Assembly: GCA_014904845.1 (NCBI GenBank)
Contig: MU119900.1
Coordinates: forward strand, 1-13,754
Length of the DNA: 13,754 bases
Source of the DNA: Acephala macrosclerotiorum
Lineage: Eukaryota; Ascomycota; Leotiomycetes; Helotiales; Mollisiaceae
Reading direction: 5' to 3'
Shown: positions 1-9,728 of the stretch, piece by piece
Numbering within the stretch: position 1 is the first letter of the stretch
How the letters are laid out: each line of letters begins with the position of its first letter
Made by a program: the position numbers and the translations under genes
The notes under the pieces: generated by a model
The model's input: only the letters and a program-made list of their open reading frames with translations
Told to the model about the DNA's origin: nothing
Database searches by the model: none

Positions 1-11
1 TATAATATTTT

Positions 12-862
12 TTTTTCGTTTTATTTTATATTTTACGATAAATATTTTTTATTATTTTTTCTCGATTACGCGAATTCGAATAAATTCTTCGAATTTCGAA
101 TATTCGAATAAACTATAAATTATTCGCAATAAAAACAATAAAAAATAATAATACAAAAAAAATATATTTTTTTAATAGAAAATAAAACGTAAACGAAAAT
201 GAAATATTCAAATAATTGTAAATTATTTACTAGAAAATAAATATTTCGAATTAAATATAATATTATAAATTTTTTTTTATAATATAAAATATAGTAAATA
301 ATTCGCGATTTCAAATAACGAGAAAAAATCGATTTTTATAAGATTTTTATTTCGATAATAAAATCAATAAATTATAAAACTATTTTTATTTTCATTATTA
401 TTTATAATTTAAAAATTGATTAAATAAATATAAAAACAATTTTTTTTATATAAAAAGATTAATATCGAAATTTATATTGATTTATTTATTAAATATAACG
501 TTTTAAAAATCATTAAATTAAATAAAATTTTGTATAATTTTAAATAATTATTTTGTATATAATATAATATTTTTATTAATTTTTTTTTGAAAATAAAATT
601 TTAAGTTTTTCAATATTAATATTTTTATTTTCTATTAAAAAAATATTATTATTACTATTTATATCGACAATTTTTATTATTATTAGTAATTTACAAGAAA
701 ATATCGATATTATTAAAAAATCGTTTAATTCTCATTTTTATATGTTCGATTTTAATTTATATTATTTTTATTTAAATATAAAAATTATTTAAAATTATTT
801 TTATTATTTTTTTCGTTTTTTATAAATAATTTATTTTTGAAAATTTTTCGAGAATAATAATA
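12..862 (+). repeat. Long direct repeat, copy A (~850 bp, heavily mutated)
   Basis: This stretch aligns end to end with 3597-4448 at an almost constant offset of 3585-3586 bases, so there are very few indels. Recognisable anchors are attcgcgattt (301 here, near 3889 in copy B) and gattaaataaatataaaaac (417 here, near 4005). Differences are mostly C/T and G/A: positions 61-77 differ from 3646-3662 only by four such transitions, and ttttacgata here is ttttataata there. Identity looks like 80-90% by eye. Homology stops near position 12, so the left end appears to lie within the window. No open frame of note exists. It could be a long terminal repeat or part of a dispersed transposon, but no TG...CA-type ends or target duplication could be shown. 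Confidence 0.8.
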
Positions 863-2057
863 TATCGATTTATTTTATTGTTAATATTTCAATAAAATCG
901 ATAATTTAATTAATTTTAATCGAAAAAAATTATTAAATATATTTTTTTTTTAACGAATATATTAATTTGTCGTTAATTTTTTTATATATATTATACTCAA
1001 TACACGATTCGATTTTATTTATATCGTTTTAATTATTAGTCGATTCGTTTTAAATTCGATTAAAATATATATAAAAAAAAATAAAAAAAATCTTTAAATA
1101 TATTTAAAGTATATTCGATATAAATTTGATTTTTCGAGAATCGATTTAATCGTTTAAAAAATATATCGATTCGAATTAAATCGATAATCGAAATATTAAA
1201 CGATCAATATCGAAATACGTTTTCAATATAAAATCGATAATTATTAATTGATTCATTAAATGTCAATTTATAGTCTCGTTTTTATTATACGAAATCGAGT
1301 ATATCGAGTAAACGAATATAATCAAAAAAGCGATTTGATTTTAAAATTTCTTTAAATAGATTAATTTCAGTAATTTAAATATTAAAATTATTATTATTTA
1401 CGAAAATAATTAAATCGTTATTATATTTGTAAAAAAAATTTAATTTTACGTTTAAATAAAATATATTAATATTTAATATTATTTCATTCGTAAAAAAATT
1501 ATTAAAAAAAAAAAAAAATTTAAAATATATTTATACGTTATAATAAATTGTAAATAGATTAATAAAAATATTATCGAAAAAATTATTTTAAAAGTTTTAA
1601 ATAATAATAAAAATCGAATAATTTCTATAATTAAAAAAGAAAATTATTTATTATTTGATTAATTATTAGTAAATTGATTCGATTTCGATTCGAATATATT
1701 CGATTACAATATCGATTTTATTTATTTTATTCGAATAATTATTGTATAAAATACTTTAAATTAAAATAAAATTTTTATTTAGAACTTTTATTTTTATTAT
1801 CGATATTTTATTATTAATTTTTATCGTTTTTTCATTTATTGTTTATTATTTTTTTATAGACTTTTTTCTTTATATAATTTTCATTGTAATTTATTGAAAA
1901 TGTAATTAAATAGTATATATTACACAAATAAATAAATAAAAACCGTATAATTATTTTATTAAATCGAAAAATGTTTAATAAAATTAATCTATTTTAATAT
2001 AATCAATTTAATCTCTATTAAAAAATCCGATAATAATCGATTGTTTATTATTTTTAT
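863..2057. other. AT-rich, gene-free stretch with CpG-dense patch
   Basis: No coding frame, RNA gene or long repeat was seen. Positions 1000-1310 are unusually dense in CpG (1141-1200 has six CpG and no other C or G), suggesting a more GC-rich ancestral sequence. Positions 1741-1960 keep more non-CpG C and G. A small hairpin, attttattg (872-880) with caataaaat (890-898), lies just past the end of repeat copy A. This may be the decayed interior of a transposable element, but nothing identifies it. Confidence 0.6.
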
Positions 2058-2625
2058 ATATAATTAAATTAAATTAATACGAATATATATTATTAAATTT
2101 AAAAACGAAATTACGAATTATTTTATTTACTTTAAAAATTATTTCAAATATCGAAATAAAAATTAAATAATTAAACGATTACGAAATAATAATAAAAAAA
2201 ATACGTAATTAATAAATTTTATAAAATTTTAAAAAAAAAACGAAATCGATTAAAAATTTATCGAATTATATTTATTAAAAATAAACGATTTATTTAAACG
2301 ATTTAATTAAATTATTTAAAAAAAAAAACGATTTTTTTATTTAAAAAAATTAATTTCAATTTCAAATTTTAATTAAAAACGATTAAATATACGTATTATT
2401 TCTATTTTCGATTATATTATTTTACAATTAATATATTATTATTCGAAACGTAATACGATAAAAAATCTAATTACGATTATATTAAAACTTTCAATTTTAT
2501 TATTTATTATTACAATTTTAATAAAAATTAAAAAAATCGAAATAAAATCGTTCGAAAATTTTTTAATTAAATATAAAAAAATACTTTATACAAATTTTTA
2601 AAATTAAACGATTATATTACTCGAG
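2058..2625 (+). repeat. Inverted repeat pair, upstream arm (~560 bp)
   Basis: This segment matches the reverse complement of 4460-4998 along its whole length. Shared strings read in this orientation include aaaaacgaaattac near 2101, attaataaattttataaa near 2209, ttaaaaacgattaaatatacg near 2373 and atactttatacaaa near 2581. Differences are largely C/T and G/A with a few short indels, for example an extra stretch near 2320-2360 here. The arms are about 1.8 kb apart and copy B of the other repeat lies between them. It carries no open frame and is probably a piece of a dispersed transposable element of unknown class. Confidence 0.78.
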
Positions 2626-3596
2626 TAATTTCAATTAAAAAAAATGAATATATTTTTTAAAATAAATTTACTCTAAAAAATAAATATAAATACGAATTTT
2701 AATAATTTATAAATTACTTTATAAATTCGATCAAATTATTATTATTTTTTCTAACGTCGAAATTTGTATTAAAATTTATTATTTTATTTTATTTACTTAT
2801 TTTAATATTTTTACTCGATTTAAATCGTAAAAAAAAACGATTAATAATAAAAAACTAATTTATCGATTATATAAAACTAATTATTTTATTATTATTTACT
2901 TTCGATTGTTTAAAATTAAATTCGTTTAAATCAATTTATTTTTTTATTTTACAATATTTTTTTATTTTTTTAAAAATATTGATCGTTTATTTAATAATAC
3001 AAAATTAAAAATTTTTCGTTTTTCGATTATATTTTTAATTTGTAATTATTAAATCGTTTTATTGTTCTCACGTAAACTATTAATTAAATTCTTAGCGTAA
3101 AAATTCTTTTATTAATTTCAATTAAAACGCTTTTTAATCGAACAATTTTTTATTAAATTTTTTTTAATTTTTTTAAATAATAAAAAAAAATTATATTTAA
3201 AAATCCAAATTTAATTTGAATATCGATAATAAAATCGATTTATTTAATTTTTATTTTTATTTTTAATAATTAAATTCTTTTAATTTTATCGATTTATTAA
3301 TTTTTATTTTTATTTTTAACGATTAAATTTATTTAATTTAATCGAAAAAAAACTAAAAACGAATATTATATATTATTTAATATAAAAAACGAATTCGAAA
3401 AATAATAAAAATATTTACAATATTTTTATTTTCGAAAAACTACGTTTATTTTATTTATTGAAAATAAATTAAATTTTAATATCAAATTAAATTGTTTAAT
3501 TATTTTTTTTAATTATTCGTATTTTCAATAATTTTTCGATTTTTTCAATTCGATTTTTTTTATATCGAATTTATTATTAATATATACAAAAAAAAA
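2626..3596. other. AT-rich, gene-free stretch
   Basis: This lies between the upstream inverted-repeat arm and direct repeat copy B. No gene, RNA or transposon end was recognised. It contains a short tandem duplication (3234-3340). Positions 2881-3180 hold somewhat more non-CpG C and G than their surroundings. If the two ~850 bp repeats were LTRs, this and 863-2625 would be the element's interior, but no reverse transcriptase, integrase or gag remnant can be read in it. Confidence 0.55.
3234..3340 (+). repeat. Two-unit tandem repeat, ~54 bp period
   Basis: Two adjacent units both start atcgatttatt and continue through aatttttatttttattttta and a gattaaatt-like segment. The first starts at 3234 (54 bp), the second at 3288 (53 bp), and a third partial start (atcg) follows at 3341. 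The differences include C/T changes. Low complexity means part of the similarity could be chance. Confidence 0.5.
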
Positions 3597-4448
3597 TTTC
3601 TTATTTTATTTCGTATTTTATAATAAATCCTTTTTATTTTATTTTTTTAATTATACGAATTCAAATAAATTTTTCAAATTTTAAATACTCGAATAAATTA
3701 TAAATTATTTGTAATAAAAATAATAAAAAACGATAATATAAAAAAATATATATATATTTTTAATAAAAAATAAAACGTAAATAAAAATAAAATATTCGAA
3801 TAATTACAAATTATTTATAAGAAAATAAATATTTTAAATCAAATATAATATTACGAAAAAAAAAATTTCAATATAAAATACGATAAATAATTCGCGATTT
3901 TAAATAATAATAAAAAATCGATTTTTATGAGATTTTTATTTTTATAATAAATTTAATAAACTATAAAACTATTTTTATTTTTATTATCGCTTATAATTAA
4001 AAAATTGATTAAATAAATATAAAAACGATTTTTTTCTACGAAAAAATCAATATTGAAATTTATATTAATTTATTTATTAAATATAATATTTTAAAAACTA
4101 TTAAATTAAATAAAGTTTTATATAGTCTCAAATAATTATTTCGTATATAATATAATATTTTTATCAATTTTTTCTTAAAATAAGATTTTAAATCTTTCGA
4201 TATTAATATTTTTATTTTTTATCAAAAAAATATAATTATTATTATTTATATTAATAATTTTTTTATTACTAATAATTTACGAAAAAATATCGATATTATT
4301 AAAAAATCTTTTAATTTTTATTTTTATATATTTAATCTCTATTTATACTATTTTTATTTGAATATAAAAATTATTTAAAACTGTTTTTATTATTTTTTTC
4401 ATTTTTTATAAATCGTTTATTTTCGAAAATTTTTCGAAAATAATAATA
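3597..4448 (+). repeat. Long direct repeat, copy B (~850 bp, heavily mutated)
   Basis: The second copy of the repeat at 12-862, in the same orientation and nearly the same length. On the left, homology begins just after an A-run near 3588-3596. On the right it ends in the shared string aataataata (ending at 862 and 4448), after which the two flanks differ completely. Each copy keeps C or G at places where the other has T or A, so both mutated independently from a common, more GC-rich ancestor. The five bases before copy A (near 7-11) and after copy B (4449 on) do not match, which does not support reading the pair as the two LTRs of one intact retroelement, although mutation could have erased a duplication. 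Confidence 0.8.
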
Positions 4449-4459
4449 AGAAATACTTA

Positions 4460-4998
4460 TTTTAATACGATTATTTGATTTTATGATTTTGTATAAAGTA
4501 TTTTTTTTATATTTAATTAAAAAAATTTAAATATTTTTATTTCGATTTTTTTAATTTTTATTAGAATTATAATAATAAATAATAAAATCGAAAGTTTTAA
4601 TATAATTATAATTAAAATTTTTATCGTATTATACTTTAAACGATAATATATTAATTATAAAATAATATATTTAAAAATAAAAATAATACGTATATTTAAT
4701 CGTTTTTAATTAAAAATTAAATTTTTTTTTTTTTTTAAATAATTTATTTAAATTATTCGAATAAATTATTTATTTTTAATAAATATAATTTAATAAATTT
4801 TTAATCGATTTTTTTAAAACAATTTATAAAATTTATTAATTATATATTTTTTATTATTATTATTTTATAATTATTTAATTATTTAATTTTTGTTTTAATA
4901 TTTAAAATAATTTTTAAAATAAATAAAATAATTTGTAATTTCGTTTTTGAATTTAATAATATACGTTTATATTAATTTAATAAAATAATTATACGATC
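4460..4998 (-). repeat. Inverted repeat pair, downstream arm (~540 bp)
   Basis: The reverse-complement partner of 2058-2625. It begins within about 12 bases of the right end of direct repeat copy B, so two repeat families abut here. That is either a nested insertion or the edge of a composite element. Homology fades past about 4998, where the upstream arm runs into unrelated sequence before 2058. Base composition is as AT-rich as elsewhere, with residual C and G mostly in CpG. Confidence 0.78.
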
Positions 4999-6330
4999 TT
5001 TTTTTTATATAATATATATATTATAAATATAAAATTTATTTTTAAAATTTTATTATAAAATCGATTAAAAATTTATCAAATTTTTAAATATTAAAAAAAT
5101 TTATACGATTATAATAAATAAATTTATTTTAAACAATTATATAAATTTTAAATAATTTAAATAAATAAAAATTTTATTTAATTGAAATTTTAATTATTAA
5201 AATAACGATTATTATAAAACGATACGAAAAAAATTATTTAATTCGATTAAAAAATTAAAAAAATTTTATACGATAATATTAATTTTATATTTATCGATTA
5301 TTTACGAAATTGAATTTTCGTAAAATTATAAATAAAAATTTTTATTTTTAAAAAATTGAAAAATCGAAATAAAATTATATAATTTTATAAACGAATATTA
5401 TTTGACGTTCATAAAAATAAATATCGTTAATTTATTATTCGAATTTAAAATCGAAATTAAAATATTTTCGATTTTTTTAAATTTATTTTATTTTTTTATA
5501 TTTTCGTATAATTCGAAATTATTAAATCGAAAATTAATAAATTGAAATCGATTTATAGTAATGTAATTAGTATAATTAATATTAACGATTTAATTGTTTT
5601 TAAGGAATTTAATAAAAGTAAAAAAAGTTATATCGAATAAAATAAAAATAAAAACGAAAACAAAAAGCGAATATAAAAAGCGATTTATTATTAATAATCA
5701 AAAATCAAAAATTGTAAATTATAATTGTAATTATATCGATAAATTTTATAAATAAAATAAAAATTAATTGAAAATTAATTGAAAATTTTAATTTTTTCGA
5801 AAATAAATTTTTTATATTGTTTAATTTTTATTTATTGATTTTTTTTTTTTTTTAAATATTAAAAAAAAATTTAAAATAAAAATATTTAATAAAATATTTA
5901 ATTTTAATATAATATAATTTTTTGTAGTAATTGTAAAAAATTTAAACGTTTAATAAACGATCGTTAATTATAAAAACGATCTCGATTTTAATAACGAACG
6001 AATTTTATCGTTATTTTTCGTTAAATATTTTTTGAATTATTATATTTTATTAAATTATAAATTTTTTAAACGTTTAAATAAATTTATAAATTTATTAAAA
6101 TATTATAATAAAAATTTCGTATATGAATTTAAATTTTTGAAAAAATCGTAAAATTAATTAAATAAATATAAAAATTATTATTTTATAAAGATTTTTTAAT
6201 TTATTATTAATTTAAAAAAAATTAATTCGAAAAATCGATAATATTTTTATATTCGATTAAAATAAAAACGTTAAAACGCGTAATAAAATCGATTAATTTT
6301 TTTATTTCAATAAATATTAAAATAAAATTT
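4999..6330. other. AT-rich, gene-free stretch with small CpG palindromes
   Basis: No gene or RNA seen. CpG clusters at 5945-6030, including the perfect palindrome AACGATCGTT (5956-5965) and an 8 bp inverted pair, AATAACGA (5990-5997) with TCGTTATT (6008-6015). A 12 bp unit, attaattgaaaa, is roughly duplicated near 5763-5787. None of these has an evident function in sequence this biased. Confidence 0.5.
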
Positions 6331-7900
6331 AGTTTTATTTTTTAGTTTTTTATTTTATATAGAGTATATAAAAAAGTTCTATTTTTTTTTTTAAAATACA
6401 TACAATAAATACTCTATTCTACTTTTTAACAAATTATAAATTCGAATTCTATATTGAATTTAGTTTTTATTTCGTTTTTTTTTTACTCAATACAAATTTC
6501 TTTGTTTTATCAATTATTTATTATTCAATTAAATTTTTTTAATTCATAATAAAGTATTAATTTATACAATACATAAAAATTATAATCATATTTTTCAAAG
6601 ATTTATTAAACACTTAAAAACTTTAAAAAAAAACTTTTTAAAATTCTTTGAATTTATTAACAATCTCGTTTTCTATTTTTTAATCAAATTAATTTTTGTT
6701 TTCAATTGAGAAATATTACTTTCAATTACTTTTTATTACACACGAACGAACAATTCTTCGTATTCGACGTTCGCAATTTCAATTTCTATTTTCTAAATAT
6801 TATTATTATTATTGTAATAATTTTATTCGATCTTATAAAATTAAAACAATTCGCAACGAGTTTAATTAATCAAAAACTTTTTTTTTGTCTATTTTCATTT
6901 TTTTTCTCTTTATTTTAATTAAAAAAAGAAATCAAAACTACATTTAGTAATTTTAAAAACTCGAAATACTTTATATCGATTATTAATTTTAATTTTTCAA
7001 AATAAGTATATTTTATTATTTTATTCGATATTTTATTCGTTTAAAAACTTTATAATTGAAAAAAGAAATCGCGAAAAAAATACATTCGATATTTTATTAT
7101 ACAATATTTACAATTATCGTAATTTAATCTATATACTATAAATATAAAAACAAAAATATTTTTAATATCAATTTAAATTATTAATTTTTTTTTCTTTTCG
7201 TTTTATTAATTCTCTTATTATAAAACTCTTTTTACTAGTATAAAATTTAAAATATATTTACGTCAATTTAATAAAACTTTTTATCGATTAAATATTCGAT
7301 TAATTTAATCTCAATTGATAATTTAATTATTTTATACAAGAAATTTTTATCGATCTATAATTATATTAAAACATTTAATCGATTTATTATTACTAAAAAA
7401 ATAATATTCAAAATCAATATATTAAAATAAACGAAATAAAAATCTATGAAAAATAATATTAAAAATAAAAAAAATTTTAAAAATCAAAAAAAAATATAAA
7501 ATTTTAAAAATACTATTAAACTATTTTATCAATTTTCTTTTTATCAAAAAATCTCTATTCAAATTCGAACAATTTTAATTCAATTTTCTATTTTTATAAT
7601 ATAATTTTAATTATTAATTTTATTATTTACAAAATACTTTTTAAATTTTATTTAATACATTTATCGATATTTTTAATCGAAATTATTATTTATTCGTTTT
7701 CAATACTTCTAATAATATTATTTTTTTTTTTCAAATAAACTTTCAAAAAAATTATTATTTTCTTGTAAATTCTATCGATTAATTTAATTATTATCGAAAG
7801 TAATCATACGATAAATCACGTGCAAAACTAATTAGTCTATTTAAACGTGTATATATAGAGAGTTTTTTTTTCGAAAAAACTCGATAAAACAATGAATTTT
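6331..7900. other. AT-rich, gene-free stretch with strong C-over-G bias on the + strand
   Basis: This block keeps many CpA, CpT and isolated C residues on the + strand but few G. In 6481-6720 I count 23 C and 8 G, and only one base of each belongs to a CpG. Such asymmetry suggests G-to-A change (C-to-T on the other strand) that acted on one strand only. A CpG-dense patch at 6721-6780 can be read on the - strand as a short open stretch (EIANVEYEELFVRV) flanked by stops; it is too short to call. No gene is supported. Confidence 0.6.
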
Positions 7901-9603
7901 TTTTAAATTTACATTTTTTTTTATGTAAAATAATCGTTTAATAAATTATAAGTTCAAAGAATTTCGTAGAATTAAATTTTATTTAATACTTTTTATTGAA
8001 TGAATTTCACGATTAATTATTAATTTTTTTGAAATTAAATATTTAAATTAAAATTAAAAATATTGAATTTTGCGTTTTAATTTTTAATTTTCTCAAAAAA
8101 TTTTTAAAGATTTTTCTTTGAAATTGTAAAAAATCTAATAAATCGAAATATAATTCAAATTTTAATTTTAATTTGAAATATTTAAAAACGAAAAAAGAGA
8201 TTAATAAATTACGTTTTTAATTTTAATTATTTTTCAAAAAATAAATTCTTTGAAATTCTCGATTTAAAAATAATTTAAATGAAAATATAAATTAAAATAT
8301 TCGATTTTTGATTTGAAAAAGAAAATCGTTTTTTATTTTAAAACGAGCGTTTTTTATAGATATTTTATTCATTTTTTTAAAGAATATTAAAACTCGAAAA
8401 ATTATTTGTTTTATTAATAATATTTTTTTATTTTTTAAAATAAATTTATTTTATTATTATATATAAATTTTAATTAATATTTCGATTATTTTTTTTAATT
8501 TTATTTCGAATTACGATTTTAATTTCGATTATTTTATATTTGAATTTTTATTTAATTTTAAAAAAAAAATTTATAAACGATTTGAACGAATTTTTTTTAT
8601 AATTTTTTTTATTTTTATTATTATTTGAATTGCAAATAAAAATTTTATTTTTCAATAAAAACGATTTTAAAATATACGAATTCTATCGAAAATACGTTGA
8701 AATTATTATTAAAATTCGTATAAATATTTATAATTTTTTATACGACGAAAATTGATCAAATAATATCGTATAATAATTGTAAATTTAAAATTTTTCGTTT
8801 TTTCTATTTTCGTTATTATATCGAATTTCAATAAATTTAATTAAATCAATTAACGTTAAAAAATCAATAATATTTTTATTAATAAATACTATTTCTATTA
8901 AAAAATTATTGATAATATATTTATAAAATTAATTATAATCGAAAAAAAAAATAATATATTTTAAAAATATTTAAATAAATAAAATAAATTATAAATTCAA
9001 AATAAAAATACAATTAATAATAAATTTAGTATTATTATATTACAATTCGCGAGAGAAAAAAAAATTATAATTAATAATTTCAAGAAAAACGATATTTTAT
9101 TGTTTTTAAAGTAATTCTTTTAATATATATTTTAATAATATTAAAAACGTTATTAAATATAATAATTTTTTTATTCGATTAAATAATAATCTCGTTTTTT
9201 TTTATTTTAAATAATAATTTTCTATTTTTATAATTTTTTTTTAATATATAATAATTTTAAATTAAATTGAATTTCAAATAATAATTATATCAATAAAAAA
9301 AAAAAAATAGCGTTTAATAAATTTATAATTATTACAAAAAAAAAGAAATTATTAAAATAATTATTAATTCGTATTATTATATTGTTTTATTTATACAAAA
9401 AAAAAATTTAATATATAATACGATTATTGTAAGAAATTTTATTATATTTTTTTTGAGTATATTACGAAGTATTTTTATTTGAAAATTATATTTAATAAAC
9501 GTTTTTAAATTAAAAAAAAATATATACAAAAAAACGAATTAATTAAAAAAAAAAATTACAAAAAAAATTAAAATTATTTGTTTCGATTTCAAAATAAAAA
9601 AAG
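7901..9603. other. AT-rich, gene-free stretch left of the Tc1-like insertion
   Basis: Apart from the inverted-repeat cluster at 8011-8212, no gene, RNA or transposon remnant is recognisable. Residual C and G are mostly in CpG, with scattered TpG. A-runs and T-runs of 8-13 bases are frequent (for example 9298-9307). The final bases are the target region of the Tc1-like element. Confidence 0.55.
8011..8212. repeat. Imperfect inverted repeat (~60 bp arms), local repeat cluster
   Basis: Bases 8011-8069 resemble the reverse complement of about 8152-8212. The best part is aaatatttaaattaaaatta (8037 on), paired with taattttaatttgaaatatt (8164-8182). The spacer is about 82 bases. There is also a looser direct similarity with a ~140 bp offset: cgtttta...ctcaaaaaa...ctttgaaatt near 8073-8124 against acgttttta...ttcaaaaaa...ctttgaaatt near 8211-8258. 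It could be a decayed foldback or MITE-like element; in sequence this AT-rich, part of the match may be chance. Confidence 0.4.
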
Positions 9604-9605
9604 TA
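9604..9605. other. TA target-site duplication, left
   Basis: TA lies immediately outside the left terminal repeat and is matched by TA at 10941-10942. Removing the element and one TA leaves an uninterrupted AT-rich sequence, aaaaaagTAcaaaata, as expected for a Tc1/mariner insertion. Confidence 0.85.
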
Positions 9606-9642
9606 AGAGTTGCGGCCATTGCTCCCGGTCACTTTAAGCGAG
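9606..9642 (+). repeat. Left terminal inverted repeat of the Tc1-like element
   Basis: The outer 37 bases, beginning agagttgcggccattgctcc, match the reverse complement of 10904-10940 at 34 of 37 positions. The three differences (offsets 10, 12 and 24) are all G/A or C/T transitions. Transposase is expected to bind here. The base outside the TA (G at 9603) is also complementary to its partner (C at 10943), so the TA might lie inside a slightly longer repeat, but the TA-duplication reading is the standard one. Confidence 0.95.
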
Positions 9643-9728
9643 ATTAGCGAGAGGTCGAACTTTCTAGCACCTTCACTTCAAAAATCTATATTAAATCAAC
9701 TAGTTATCCTTTTCTCATCAAATTGAAA

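Noticed and set aside
120..314. 64-codon open frame on the - strand
   Set aside because: It is made almost only of Ile, Tyr, Phe, Leu and Lys, as expected from A/T-only sequence. The corresponding part of repeat copy B gives no sign of coding conservation.
12..4448. Complete LTR retrotransposon with LTRs at 12-862 and 3597-4448
   Set aside because: No flanking target duplication, no recognisable TG...CA-derived ends, no primer-binding site, and no reverse transcriptase or integrase remnant in the interior. Kept only as a direct repeat pair.
6721..6780. Coding remnant on the - strand (EIANVEYEELFVRV)
   Set aside because: Fourteen residues flanked by stops; the richer composition is suggestive but no family can be named.
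6706..6918. 70-codon open frame on the + strand
   Set aside because: It begins with TTG, has low-complexity Phe/Ile/Leu content, matches no recognisable family and follows from local AT-richness.
7860..7882. Hairpin gag-T(9)-cg-A(6)-ctc resembling a terminator
   Set aside because: A short T-run/A-run palindrome is common by chance here, and no gene lies upstream for it to terminate.
1..9600. TATA-like boxes and poly(A)-signal-like strings
   Set aside because: Such strings occur at almost any position in sequence of this composition and carry no information without a gene.
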